Below are positions 8,848-18,081 of a stretch of DNA of 64,000 nt, piece by piece (the stretch's first letter is position 1; each line of letters opens with the position of its first letter). A model generated the notes under the pieces. It was given only the letters and a program-made list of their open reading frames with translations. It had not been told where the DNA came from and did not search any database. Made by a program: the position numbers and the translations under genes. The stretch is from contig CAIQHG010000088.1 in assembly GCA_903871545.1 (NCBI GenBank), positions 54,566 to 118,565 of the forward strand, given 5' to 3'. The DNA is from an uncultured Burkholderiales bacterium (lineage in GTDB: Bacteria > Pseudomonadota > Gammaproteobacteria > Burkholderiales > Burkholderiaceae_C).

Positions 8848-9621
8848 ATGCCAATGATGAATCCTCCTATTAGGAATTGGCAAGGCAAACATGTTTGGAT
8901 CATTGGAGCCTCCAGCGGAATCGGTCGTGCCCTTGGCGAGTTATTTGCCCGACTAGGCGCTACCCTCTATGTTTCTGCAAGGAGCCAAGCTCCCCTTGAT
9001 GAGTTTGTGCGGTTGCACCCAACCTCTCAGGCTTTTGCATTGGACGTCACGAATTCTCAATCTATGGCGTCTGCATTTAATGAGATCACCTGCAACAAAC
9101 CACTGGATTTAATAGTTTACTGCGCAGGTCATTACGCGCCTATGAGAGCCCAAGACTTTAATTTAGAAGAAGCTCTCAAACATATGCAGATTAATTATTG
9201 TGGAGCTTTAAATTTACTCGGTGCAATTTTGCCCTCATTACTAAAGCAAAGGTCAGGGCATCTGAGCCTCGTATCAAGTGTGGCGGGCTTCACTGGTTTG
9301 CCCAAGAGCCTGGCTTACGGGCCCTCAAAAGCTGCTTTAACTCACTTGGCTGAGGTTTTGTATCTAGATTTACATCCCTCTAACTTAGGAATCAGCGTCG
9401 TGCATCCTGGTTTCGTAAAAACTCCATTAACGTCTCAAAACGACTTCAAAATGCCAGCTTTAATTTCTGCTGAGACAGCCGCTTTGGAAATCGTCAAAGG
9501 CTACGAGCAAGGGACGTTTGAGATACATTTTCCAAAGCGTTTTACAAGATTTTTGAAATTACTTAGGCTTTTACCTTACCGACTATATTTTTTAATCATA
9601 TCGCGCACTACAGGGCTTTAA
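8848..9621 (+). CDS. Short-chain dehydrogenase/reductase
   Basis: NAD(P)-dependent oxidoreductase of 257 residues with the classical SDR pattern: cofactor loop IIGASSGIGRALGELFARLG near residue 17, CAGHYAP in place of the usual NNAG, catalytic Ser in LVSSVAGFTG, and the YxxxK pair in LAYGPSKAALTHL. The substrate is unknown; in this cluster an acyl or lipid-derived carbonyl is a reasonable guess. ATG codons at 8854 and 8857 are alternative starts. It lies 12 bases after the DUF3833 gene and 5 bases before the NTF2-like gene, so it is part of the same transcript. Confidence 0.88.
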   Translation: MPMMNPPIRNWQGKHVWIIGASSGIGRALGELFARLGATLYVSARSQAPLDEFVRLHPTSQAFALDVTNSQSMASAFNEITCNKPLDLIVYCAGHYAPMRAQDFNLEEALKHMQINYCGALNLLGAILPSLLKQRSGHLSLVSSVAGFTGLPKSLAYGPSKAALTHLAEVLYLDLHPSNLGISVVHPGFVKTPLTSQNDFKMPALISAETAALEIVKGYEQGTFEIHFPKRFTRFLKLLRLLPYRLYFLIISRTTGL

Positions 9622-9626
9622 ATACG

Positions 9627-10085
9627 ATGAGCCAAGAGATTGATATTTTTATAAGCGAGTTGGAAAATTATTTTAATAACCTAAAGCCCTCCGATCTATT
9701 AAGTTTAGACAAGTATTACGCTAACGAAGCTCACTTTAAAGACCCCTTCAACGATGTAACTGGATGTGCCCACATTAAGGCCATCTTTGAGCACATGTTT
9801 CAAGTCCTCGAGTCGCCCCGGTTTGTAGTTACTGAGAGACTGTTTGATGCTGAAAAAGCTTTTATGTGCTGGGACTTCATTTTTTCACCGAAGACTTCTC
9901 CCGCACAGGTATTTGTCATCAAAGGGAGCACTTATTTGTCTTTTTGTAAGGACGATGAAGGGCAGTTCAAAATTAGCGTGCACCGGGATTATTGGGATCC
10001 AGCGCAGGAAATTTATGAAAAAATACCAATATTGGGAAGTTTCTTCCGCTGGCTTAGGAAGCAGTCTAGTGCGCCGTTGAAGTGA
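9627..10085 (+). CDS. NTF2/SnoaL-like protein
   Basis: Cytoplasmic 152-residue protein with the NTF2-like cone fold signature: an N-terminal helix, YYANEAHFKDPFNDVTGCAH, IFEHMFQVLESPRFVVTE, then a strand-rich half ending HRDYWDPAQEIYEKIPILG. The family includes small hydrolases, isomerases and pure ligand-binding proteins. No catalytic set can be assigned here. It is the last gene of the seven-gene operon that begins with the peroxidase; the next gene is convergent, 52 bases away. Confidence 0.82.
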   Translation: MSQEIDIFISELENYFNNLKPSDLLSLDKYYANEAHFKDPFNDVTGCAHIKAIFEHMFQVLESPRFVVTERLFDAEKAFMCWDFIFSPKTSPAQVFVIKGSTYLSFCKDDEGQFKISVHRDYWDPAQEIYEKIPILGSFFRWLRKQSSAPLK

Positions 10086-10137
10086 TTTTAAAAAATTGTT
10101 CGTTTGCGGATGTAGCTTAAAACTTCTCACTTAAGCA

Positions 10138-10755
10138 TTAAGCTGGGTGAACAGTATCAGCAAAGCTCGGCCTGAGTGAGAGTTTTTCTAAATAGTGCCC
10201 AAGATTTTCATATTGAGCGCGCCAGTCAATATGGGCAAACCTAAAGTCTAAATATCCAAGCGCGCAACCAACTGCTATATCCGCCAAACTTAAGTGATTA
10301 CCAACGCAGTAAGGCCGGTCACTCAAAGCGCCGCTAATGGACTTTAAGCACGCCTCAACCTTGTGCATTTGACGATCGATCCAGGCTTGACTGCGCTCGG
10401 ATTCTTTTCGGTCCGACCAATTTTTCTCAAGTCTTGCAAGAATACTTGCATCCAATAACCCGTCTGAGAGTGCCTCCCAGGTTTTAACTTCTGCACGCTC
10501 CCGACCGGGTTGGGGGATGAGCTTACCTACAGGGGACAGTGTGTCCAAGTACTCCACTATTACACGGGAATCAAATATAGCTTCTCCGCCTTCCATGATT
10601 AAACACGGTACTTTACCAAGGGGATTAGATGTTTGTATGGAAGTGTTAGCCGCCCAAATGTCCTCAATCAAGAATTCATAATCCAGTTTCTTCTCAGCCA
10701 GCACGACACGTACTTTGCGCACATAGGGGCTCGTGGCGGTTCCAATAAGTTTCAT
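10138..10755 (-). CDS. Glutathione S-transferase family protein
   Basis: The 205-residue protein has an N-terminal thioredoxin-like domain (MKLIGTATSPYVRKVRVVLA, with SPYVRK at the glutathione-binding position, then NPLGKVPCL and the GEAIFDSRVIVEYLD turn) and a helical C-terminal domain (GNHLSLADIAVGCALGYLDFRF). It resembles the YibF-like GSTs common in Proteobacteria; the substrate is unknown. The ATG at 10755 is preferred over a TTG three codons upstream. It is transcribed divergently from purB and convergently with the lipid operon. Confidence 0.9.
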   Translation of the reverse strand: MKLIGTATSPYVRKVRVVLAEKKLDYEFLIEDIWAANTSIQTSNPLGKVPCLIMEGGEAIFDSRVIVEYLDTLSPVGKLIPQPGRERAEVKTWEALSDGLLDASILARLEKNWSDRKESERSQAWIDRQMHKVEACLKSISGALSDRPYCVGNHLSLADIAVGCALGYLDFRFAHIDWRAQYENLGHYLEKLSLRPSFADTVHPA

Positions 10756-10846
10756 CTTTGTCAATTCAGTTTAGCAATTGATATTTTAACCTTTTCACCA
10801 TGCTAGAAAACAACAATTGTTCAAACCTGCATCTAAAATCGGGTTT

Positions 10847-12268
10847 ATGACTCAACACTCTATCACCGCTTTATCACCTCTTGATGGTCGTTATAGCTCA
10901 AAACTAAATGACGTTCGCCCCTTGATGAGCGAGGAGGGTTTCTTTCGCTGTAGGGTCCAAGTGGAGATTACTTGGTTCATCGCATTAAGCGACGCAGGTA
11001 TGCCAGAATTTCAACCCCTAACCAGACAAGCCCGCTCAGAGCTTCGAAGTTGGGCCACTAATTTTCATACCAACGATGCATTGGCCATAAAGGAGATTGA
11101 ACGGGTCACAAACCACGATGTCAAAGCGGTAGAGTATTGGCTTAAAAACCAATGCCAAAAAAACACCCTGAGCAATTCATTGCGCGAAGAGTTATCCAAA
11201 GCCTCGGAGTTTATTCACTTTGCCTGTACCAGTGAGGACATCAACAACACGAGTCACGCACTTCAGTTACATGCGCTAAGAGAAAGGGTTGTACTCAAAC
11301 ACCTGGACAAACTCATTCAACAACTCAGGGAGATGGCTCATGAACTCGCCGCCATGCCCATGCTGAGCCGCACCCATGGACAAACTGCAAGTCCAACCAC
11401 GGTTGGAAAGGAGATCGCCAACATAGTTTCTCGTTTACTTTATTCCCGGGAAAAAATTGCAGCAGTACAAATAATGGCAAAAATGAACGGAGCCGTTGGC
11501 AATTACAACGCCCACATTGCTGCTTGGCCTGATTTTGATTGGCACACATTTAGCAAAAGAGTCATCGAGTCTACGCCCGCTCAAGGCGATGAAATGACCT
11601 TTTGTGGACTTGGCCTCAAGCAACAAACCTACTCCATTCAAATCGAACCGCATGACTACATGGCAGAGCTTTTTGATGCGATAGCCAGGACCAATACAAT
11701 TTTGATTGATTGGTCAAGGGACGTATGGGGGTATGTCTCGCTTGGCTATTTCAAACAAAAATTAAAAGAAGGCGAGATTGGTTCCTCAACCATGCCCCAT
11801 AAAGTCAACCCTATCGACTTTGAAAATGCGGAGGGTAATCTTGGTCTTGCTAACGCTTTGTTAAATCATTTAAGTGCAAAGCTTCCGATTAGCCGTTGGC
11901 AAAGGGATTTGACTGACTCCACCGTACTCAGAAACATGGGCGTCGCTGTGGGGTACGCTGTACTTGCCTACCAGTCCTTGCTGACTGGTCAGGGTAAATT
12001 GCAAGTTCATGCAGAGAACATTTCTAAAGATTTAGACTTGGCCTGGGAAGTCCTGGCCGAACCCATCCAAACTGTGATGAAAAGATATGGGCTTGAGGGA
12101 GCGTATGAGCAACTAAAAGAGGCAACAAGGGGGAAAGTGGTTACAGCTTCAGCATTGCACACACTGATTAGCGGCTTAAATATCCCTGAATACGAAAAGA
12201 AACGATTGCTTGAATTAACACCCTCTAAATACATTGGGTTAGCCGAGTCCCTTGCACGATTGATCTAA
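10847..12268 (+). CDS. purB: Adenylosuccinate lyase
   Basis: PurB catalyses two fumarate-releasing steps of purine synthesis: SAICAR to AICAR, and adenylosuccinate to AMP. The 473-residue protein opens with ALSPLDGRYSSKLNDVRPLM, has FACTSEDINNTSHALQL and LSRTHGQTASPTTVGKEIAN (catalytic His region), and the fumarase/lyase signature GSSTMPHKVNPIDFENAEGN near residue 320. The frame continues upstream to a TTG at 10817, but homology begins at the ATG at 10847. It lies apart from the purC/E/K cluster near 41-44 kb. Confidence 0.95.
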   Translation: MTQHSITALSPLDGRYSSKLNDVRPLMSEEGFFRCRVQVEITWFIALSDAGMPEFQPLTRQARSELRSWATNFHTNDALAIKEIERVTNHDVKAVEYWLKNQCQKNTLSNSLREELSKASEFIHFACTSEDINNTSHALQLHALRERVVLKHLDKLIQQLREMAHELAAMPMLSRTHGQTASPTTVGKEIANIVSRLLYSREKIAAVQIMAKMNGAVGNYNAHIAAWPDFDWHTFSKRVIESTPAQGDEMTFCGLGLKQQTYSIQIEPHDYMAELFDAIARTNTILIDWSRDVWGYVSLGYFKQKLKEGEIGSSTMPHKVNPIDFENAEGNLGLANALLNHLSAKLPISRWQRDLTDSTVLRNMGVAVGYAVLAYQSLLTGQGKLQVHAENISKDLDLAWEVLAEPIQTVMKRYGLEGAYEQLKEATRGKVVTASALHTLISGLNIPEYEKKRLLELTPSKYIGLAESLARLI

Positions 12269-12318
12269 GCCTTGAGTGATGCTCTAGTTAGATTCAATAA
12301 AAGCTTGGGGTTTCATGC

Positions 12319-12735
12319 CTATTTACGAACGTTCTCCGCGGCTCTTTCTGCATACCGGTTAAAGCGCCAAGCAGTGCCCTCGTGCACAATTCTTCTCCAA
12401 GTCATTCTCTTTTCTGGAGGGCTCAATTCAGTCCAATACTGAACTTCTTCGAAAGTTCTCCCACAGCCTTTGCACATCGGGTCACCTTGACTGGTTGAGC
12501 AAATAGCAATGCACGGGGTGTCAGGAGTACTGTCATACCAGGCGAGCCATGCCTCATATGCCTTAGTGGGAAAGCCCTTGACAGCAACGTCGTCTTGCCT
12601 GTAATAAACCATTAAGGCATATACTTTAGCAAGTTCACGAAGTTGTGGCGGCAAAGTGACCCCGTCTGTTGAAGGAGATTTATCCCTCCAAAAGTTTATT
12701 GCTGCTTCGATGTCCGTAATGTGTATGGATCTCAT
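12319..12735 (-). CDS. DUF3717/DUF1289 two-domain protein
   Basis: The 138-residue protein starts MRSIHITDIEAAINFWRDKS, the DUF3717 pattern, and continues into DUF1289, with the conserved cysteines in TPCIAICSTSQGDPMCKGCG (CxxxC and CxxC), probably a small metal-binding site. Fusions of these two domains are typical of Burkholderiales. Function is unknown; DUF1289 proteins are thought of as small Fe-S or zinc proteins, but this is not proven. It is convergent with purB and divergent from the membrane protein gene at 12834. Confidence 0.82.
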   Translation of the reverse strand: MRSIHITDIEAAINFWRDKSPSTDGVTLPPQLRELAKVYALMVYYRQDDVAVKGFPTKAYEAWLAWYDSTPDTPCIAICSTSQGDPMCKGCGRTFEEVQYWTELSPPEKRMTWRRIVHEGTAWRFNRYAERAAENVRK

Positions 12736-12833
12736 AGAGAACCCAATGATAGTCTTTTTAGCATAGCCGTTTTTAATTTTAACAATCCAAGCTAACTTGG
12801 TGATCGACGCTTTAAATTAACATATATTTTCAA

Positions 12834-13205
12834 ATGACAAAGATCTTCCTAAAATGGTTTCTTAGTGCATCTGCTTTGCTATTGCTGGCTTGGTTGGACC
12901 AAGGCATCATCATTAATGGCTTTGGTTCTGCTTTATTGGCATCCTTTGTGATTGGACTTTTAAATTTAATTGTCAGACCTATTTTATTCATACTTACCTT
13001 GCCCGTAACTATCTTAACTTTAGGACTATTTTTATTTGTAATCAATGCATTTGTTTTTTTAATGGCCTCCTCTTTTTTGGAGGGTTTTCAAGTCATTGGG
13101 TTTGGAAATGCCTTAGTAGGTTCTATTCTTTATTCAGTCCTTGGAATCATCATAGACTCAGCGCTCGAGCGCTTGTTCCCTCCTCGCCGCCTCCAAGCTC
13201 CTTAA
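12834..13205 (+). CDS. Phage-holin-family-IV (PF04020-type) membrane protein
   Basis: The 123-residue integral membrane protein has four hydrophobic segments (about residues 5-21, 26-42, 50-77 and 88-107), with the family motif LLNLIVRPILFILTLPVTIL in the middle and a Phe/Gly-rich GFGNALVGSIL segment. Despite the holin name this family is widespread on chromosomes and no other phage gene is near, so it is more likely a small housekeeping membrane protein. Its last 48 bases overlap the 3' end of the convergent M48 protease gene. Confidence 0.82.
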   Translation: MTKIFLKWFLSASALLLLAWLDQGIIINGFGSALLASFVIGLLNLIVRPILFILTLPVTILTLGLFLFVINAFVFLMASSFLEGFQVIGFGNALVGSILYSVLGIIIDSALERLFPPRRLQAP

Positions 13206-14728
13206 CCTCACATCCACAATAGAGGCCTCTATTCTTGCAGTAGCGTCAAGGCCTGATTCTCGAGATATTTGACGCGTTAACTCTTGGGCCGCTTTTAAAC
13301 GGTCTACGGCCCCTGCATAGTCCCAGTGTGCGGCAAGTGACTCTGCGTCCGCTCTAATTCCTCCTACTGTGTTTCCCGTTGTAAGTAACGCCGTGGACAT
13401 CAACTCCCATGCATTCGCATCCCGGGGAAATTGAGACAGCCAGAGTTGCAAACTATCGACAACTAATTTTGCGTCTTCAATCCGGTTTGAGGCGTTCCTA
13501 AGCCCAGCTTGGACAAGCACCTGCGCTCTAGTCTTGCTTAGGCTTTGAACCAAGCCGATTGCTGTTGTGTAGTTTCCTCTCGCAGCCTCGAATTCGGCGC
13601 TTAAAAAAATAAAATCTCTTAGTGCTCTTGGGTCTTTTGCAACCAATGGCTCCATCTCCTTGAGGTGCTTCTCTACCAAAGTCCAGTTTTTAAGATGAAT
13701 GTCGGCTAAAGTTGCGCCGTATAAAGCAGATAACCAAAGGGGGGGGTGTTTTTTAAAGCCCTGAAATTACTCATCCCTGCCGTGGTTGAGGTGTTTGCTT
13801 GATCGCTTAAAGTACGCTGTTCATCAGGCTCAGGATTGACCAAAACTTTTGCCCGGGCCGACATCATGGCGTGTTCAAGTGACATGGTCTTGGGAGTGAT
13901 TACAGCGTTGACAGACATGCGTCCTTGCATATCGGCGATACGTTCTGTGGTGAGTGGGTGACTTCTTAGGTAGGGAAATCCACCGCCATCATTTAGTCTT
14001 GATGCTTGCTCTAGCTTTTGGAACATTGTTACAAACCCAACCGGGTCGTACCCAGCTTGCTCCATGACGGAAAAACCAACTCGATCTGCCTCTCGCTCCA
14101 TATCTCGAGAGAAGTTCAGTTGCGTTTGAATTGCACCTGCTTGCCCTCCCACAATCAACGCGCTTGCGGCGCTTGGACTGCGACTAGCTGCGATAAGGCC
14201 TAACAACAAAGCGCCTATGACCAGAGGGGTTTGTTGACCCTGTTTAGAAATCATACGCGCGATATGGCGCTGAGAAATATGGCTAAGCTCGTGGCCAAGG
14301 ACCGAGGCCAACTCATCACGCGTTGATACGATAGAGATAAGCCCCAGGTGAACGCCCATAAAGCCCCCAGGCAAAGCAAATGCATTCACGGTTTTGTCCC
14401 GAATCAGTAGCACCTCCCAGGCAAAACGCTCTTTAAGCTCGTTATTGAGGTACCCTTTTGTGATTGAAGTCTCAATCAAGGTACGCCAAATGGAATCCAC
14501 GTATTCGACCAATAAAGGATCATCCACGTAGTCTGGGTCTTTAACAATCTCACGAACGACAGATTGACCAATGCTCATTTCTTGACCTAGCGTCATCTCG
14601 GTGTTCTCCCCTAAACTGGGTAACCGGCCCGAGGCATATTGAGCGTTGAGAGTTACACTTGTAAGGAGGATGGATATACCTAAACTTATCTGAGCAGATT
14701 TTTTTTTAAATATTCTTGAGCGAAGCAT
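13158..14728 (-). pseudogene. BepA-like M48 metalloprotease with TPR domain, frameshifted
   Basis: Periplasmic zinc protease/chaperone family (BepA/YfgC) for outer-membrane protein quality control. The first frame (14728 down to 13706) carries a signal peptide, the zinc motif GHELSHISQRH near residue 145 and the third ligand in EREADRVGF, then ends abruptly after FGYLLYTAQL. The overlapping frame one base back reads LSALYGATLADIHLKNW and continues through a TPR half to a family-like end, REQALER, at 13158. The shift falls at a C8 tract (G8 on the given strand, 13739-13746); a ninth C would restore one frame. An A AAA AAC heptamer in the correct phase lies just before it. It is either disrupted, misread in sequencing, or frameshifted by the ribosome. 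Confidence 0.85.
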
Positions 14729-14787
14729 AGTGTTTCTCGGATATTTTTCTCAGTTAATATTAACCTAAATTCAATTAATGATGCGCC

Positions 14788-15264
14788 ATGTCTTTAACTC
14801 ACTTTAACTCTGAAGGCCATGCTCACATGGTTGATGTCGGATCAAAATCACACTCCCACCGCGTGGCAATCGCCTCAGGTACCATTCAAATGGCCCCAAG
14901 CACTTTGGATATGATCACAAAGGGTGAGGCGAAAAAGGGTGACGTTTTGGGTGTGGCAAGAATCGCGGGCATTCAAGGCGCAAAGCGCACAAGTGATTTG
15001 ATTCCCTTGTGTCATCCATTAACTCTTACGCACGTCTCCGTAAACTTTGAAATTGACTCACAAAATTCGCTAATTATCTGCACTTGTAGGGCTGAGACGA
15101 CTGGGCCCACCGGTGTTGAGATGGAGGCCCTAACATCTGTTCAAGTAGCGCTGTTAACAATTTACGATATGTGTAAAGCCGTTGACCGGGGAATGCGGAT
15201 GAACAACATCCACTTAATAGAGAAAAAAGGAGGGAAATCAGGTCACTTTATTTCTAAAGATTGA
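14788..15264 (+). CDS. moaC: Cyclic pyranopterin monophosphate synthase
   Basis: MoaC forms cyclic pyranopterin monophosphate in the first stage of molybdenum cofactor synthesis. The 158-residue product has [19 protein letters not shown] at the N-terminus, [19 protein letters not shown], and the catalytic region [20 protein letters not shown] with the conserved ME pair and the following YDMCKAVD. Length is normal. The partner moaA is not in the window. It diverges from the M48 protease gene and ends 8 bases before the convergent prepilin gene. Confidence 0.95.
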   Translation: MSLTHFNSEGHAHMVDVGSKSHSHRVAIASGTIQMAPSTLDMITKGEAKKGDVLGVARIAGIQGAKRTSDLIPLCHPLTLTHVSVNFEIDSQNSLIICTCRAETTGPTGVEMEALTSVQVALLTIYDMCKAVDRGMRMNNIHLIEKKGGKSGHFISKD

Positions 15265-15272
15265 TCTATTTT

Positions 15273-15839
15273 TCAGCGACAACCGCTTGGTCTAAATTGC
15301 TCGCTGAATTCAGGCTTAGGCATTTGTTCTGGCCATTTACCCAGAGCCATACTGAGGTCGGGAATCTCAGCGCCTTTGGCTGCACATACCCAAGTTAAAA
15401 GATCCTCTGGAGATGGGTTTAAAACTTCTTCTTTTTTTATTTCGCTTTGGTCTCTTGATTTTGGAGTAGCTTGTCTCAAAGGTATCAAAAGGATTGTTGA
15501 AGGCGTTGAATCGACTAATACTTTGACGATGATTGTTCCGCTGCTTGGATCAATTTTGACGCTCCATACCAAATCATCTGAGAAATGTTCTTTATAACCG
15601 GTTGACCAATCATTTTGAGTTTGGGAAATTTGTGATGAGTTGGCTTTAAAATTTTGATTCACCACCTCTTTTGCAAATTGAGCTTGATCAAATGCCTCTT
15701 TAACCTGAAAGGTGTTTTGATGTTTGAGGTAGGCAGAGGTGGCGCTGGCAAGAATGATCCCCAAAAGACCCAAGATCGCCATGACCTGTATCAAGGTCAG
15801 CCCTTGTTGCTCGTAAGCAGTAGTTTGTGCCTTAGTCAT
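15273..15839 (-). CDS. Type IV prepilin-like protein (GspH/PilE class)
   Basis: The 188-residue protein has a 13-residue leader ending in Gly, then LTLIQVMAILGLLGIILASA, the class III signal cut by prepilin peptidase and the start of the pilin helix. Two positions deviate: residue +1 is Leu rather than Phe, and +5 is Gln rather than the nearly invariant Glu. A structural major pilin normally needs Glu5, so this may be a minor or tip pilin or pseudopilin. The C-terminal half has two cysteines (WVCAAKG and PSGCR) spaced like a pilin disulphide loop. A pilin gene here, beside sucD, is typical of Burkholderiales. Confidence 0.75.
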   Translation of the reverse strand: MTKAQTTAYEQQGLTLIQVMAILGLLGIILASATSAYLKHQNTFQVKEAFDQAQFAKEVVNQNFKANSSQISQTQNDWSTGYKEHFSDDLVWSVKIDPSSGTIIVKVLVDSTPSTILLIPLRQATPKSRDQSEIKKEEVLNPSPEDLLTWVCAAKGAEIPDLSMALGKWPEQMPKPEFSEQFRPSGCR

Positions 15840-15915
15840 TTATTCTCGATACAAAATAAGGCATCTTACTTTACTCGTCCTACCTTTAGAAGACGGTAGA
15901 ACGAGCGTCATAAGT

Positions 15916-16809
15916 TTAGAGCATCGCTTTTAAGAGTTTGGCCATCTCTGATGGATTGCGCGTGATTTTAAATCCGCACTCCTCCATGATGCTTAATTTA
16001 GCATCCGCGGTATCCTCGCCCCCGGAGATCAAAGCTCCTGCGTGACCCATGCGCTTTCCTGCTGGCGCGGTAACACCCGCTATAAATCCAACGATCGGTT
16101 TTTTCATATTTGCCTTGCACCAGCGAGCTGCATCAGCTTCATCAGGCCCGCCAATTTCGCCAATCATGATGACCGCATCGGTCTCTGGATCGTCATTAAA
16201 GGCTCTCATAACATCAATGTGCTTGAGCCCGTTGATGGGGTCCCCGCCAATACCAACCGCACTTGACTGACCAAGACCGATCTCGGTTAACTGTGCAACA
16301 GCTTCATAGGTGAGTGTGCCCGAGCGAGAGACAACCCCAATACGACCTTTTCTATGAATATGTCCAGGCATGATTCCAATCTTTATTTCGTCTGGGGTGA
16401 TGAGTCCGGGACAATTAGGACCTAAGAGTATGGTTTTTTTCCCGCCAGCAGCCTCTTTCGCTTTCATCTTATTGCGCACCTCCAACATATCCCTGACTGG
16501 AATGCCCTCGGTTATACAGATTGTGAATTCCAAATCAGCTTCGACAGCCTCCCAAATTGCGGCAGCAGCGCCTGCAGGGGGAACATATATAACGGAGACT
16601 GTCGCGCCGGTTTGATGTGCGGCCTCCTTTACGGTTGCATAAATTGGAATACTGAAAATTGACTCGCCCGCTTTTTTAGGGTTTACGCCTGCAACAAAAC
16701 AATTTTTACCGTTGGCATATTCCTGGCATTTTTCGGTGTGAAATTGACCTGTTTTCCCCGTAATACCTTGCGTGATTACTTTTGTATTTTTATTGATATA
16801 AATAGACAT
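15916..16809 (-). CDS. sucD: Succinyl-CoA ligase, alpha subunit
   Basis: SucD binds CoA and carries the phosphohistidine intermediate in converting succinyl-CoA to succinate with formation of ATP or GTP (TCA cycle). The 297-residue protein has VITQGITGKTGQFHTEKCQE near the N-terminus, LLGPNCPGLITP, VSRSGTLTYEAV, and the active-site histidine region RMGHAGALISGGEDTADAK. It follows sucC by 18 bases on the same strand; together they form the standard alpha2beta2 enzyme operon. Confidence 0.97.
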   Translation of the reverse strand: MSIYINKNTKVITQGITGKTGQFHTEKCQEYANGKNCFVAGVNPKKAGESIFSIPIYATVKEAAHQTGATVSVIYVPPAGAAAAIWEAVEADLEFTICITEGIPVRDMLEVRNKMKAKEAAGGKKTILLGPNCPGLITPDEIKIGIMPGHIHRKGRIGVVSRSGTLTYEAVAQLTEIGLGQSSAVGIGGDPINGLKHIDVMRAFNDDPETDAVIMIGEIGGPDEADAARWCKANMKKPIVGFIAGVTAPAGKRMGHAGALISGGEDTADAKLSIMEECGFKITRNPSEMAKLLKAML

Positions 16810-16827
16810 GCTAAATTTCCCTTTGGA

Positions 16828-17988
16828 TCAGTTTAAAGCAGCAACGACTTCTTGTGCTGCTTGCGCCATGGTGTCTGCGCTAATAATCGGAAGGCCAGAG
16901 TCGGCTAGCATCTTCTTGCCCAGATCCTCATTTGTACCTTTCATACGAACGACCAAAGGCACATTTAAATTAACGGCCTTGCAGGCCGTTATCACACCGT
17001 TGGCGATCGTGTCGCATTTCATAATTCCACCGAAAATATTCACCAAAATGGCTTTAACTTTGGGGTTCTTCAACATAATCTTAAAGGCTTCCGTGACTTT
17101 TTCCGGGGTTGCGCCACCGCCCACATCAAGGAAGTTTGCAGGCTCGGCACCAAATAACTTGATCGTATCCATGGTCGCCATTGCGAGACCAGCACCGTTG
17201 ACGAGACAGCCAATATTTCCATCCAAACTGATGTAAGCCAAATCGAATTTAGAGGCCTCAATCTCAGCAGGATCCTCTTCATCCAAATCCCTATAAGCAA
17301 CAATCTCTGGGTGCCTGAAAAGCGCGTTGGAGTCAAAATTAAATTTGGCGTCTAGTGCTTTAATACCGCCGTTTCCCTCCAGGATAAGCGGATTAATCTC
17401 AGCCAATGAGGAGTCTGTTGCTTGGTAACATTCATAAAGCTTGTTAAACACATCCATGGCCTGCTCCGTGGAGCCAGCAGGTACTCCAATGCTGGTTGCA
17501 ACAAACAGAGCTTGCTCTTTTGTTAAACCCACTAATGGGTCAATAAATACTTTCACAATCTTTTCCGGGTTGCTATGGGCAACCTCCTCAATGTCCATAC
17601 CTCCTTCAGAGGAGGCCATCATGGCAACTTTTTGAGAAGCTCTGTCGGTGACGATAGAGACGTAGTACTCTTTCTTAATGTCTGCCCCGTCCTCTATCAA
17701 CAAGCGACGAACCTTTTGTCCAAGGGGCCCTGTTTGATGCGTAATCAATTGCATGCCCAAAATTTCAGTAGCAAGTTTTTTGACTTCATCGACGGAACGA
17801 GCAAGCTTGACGCCGCCGCCTTTGCCTCTACCGCCGGCATGAATCTGGGCTTTCACAACCCAAACCGGCCCACCTAGCTTTTGAGCTGCCTCAACAGCTT
17901 CTTGGACAGTAAAAGCAGGAATTCCACGGGGGACAGGAACTCCAAAATTACGCAAGATTTCCTTGCCTTGGTACTCATGTATCTTCAT
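16828..17988 (-). CDS. sucC: Succinyl-CoA ligase, beta subunit
   Basis: ATP-grasp subunit that binds nucleotide and succinate. The 386-residue protein begins [20 protein letters not shown], has [20 protein letters not shown] (nucleotide-binding grasp region), EINPLIL, and [18 protein letters not shown] near the C-terminus. Length is normal (about 388). It is the first gene of sucCD, and its upstream region is shared with the divergent argC gene, where a forward-strand terminator hairpin lies at 18082-18120. Confidence 0.97.
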   Translation of the reverse strand: MKIHEYQGKEILRNFGVPVPRGIPAFTVQEAVEAAQKLGGPVWVVKAQIHAGGRGKGGGVKLARSVDEVKKLATEILGMQLITHQTGPLGQKVRRLLIEDGADIKKEYYVSIVTDRASQKVAMMASSEGGMDIEEVAHSNPEKIVKVFIDPLVGLTKEQALFVATSIGVPAGSTEQAMDVFNKLYECYQATDSSLAEINPLILEGNGGIKALDAKFNFDSNALFRHPEIVAYRDLDEEDPAEIEASKFDLAYISLDGNIGCLVNGAGLAMATMDTIKLFGAEPANFLDVGGGATPEKVTEAFKIMLKNPKVKAILVNIFGGIMKCDTIANGVITACKAVNLNVPLVVRMKGTNEDLGKKMLADSGLPIISADTMAQAAQEVVAALN

Positions 17989-18081
17989 AATGGTTTTAAT
18001 TCTATGTTTGTGGCAGGCTTAGCATTGCGATAATAGCCTGAACTGCAGACTTTACCGACTTGAAATGTATCATGGTGCAAC

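Noticed and set aside
12834..13205. Holin-family gene as sign of a prophage
   Set aside because: No integrase, capsid, tail or lysis genes are near; this membrane family is common on chromosomes outside phages.
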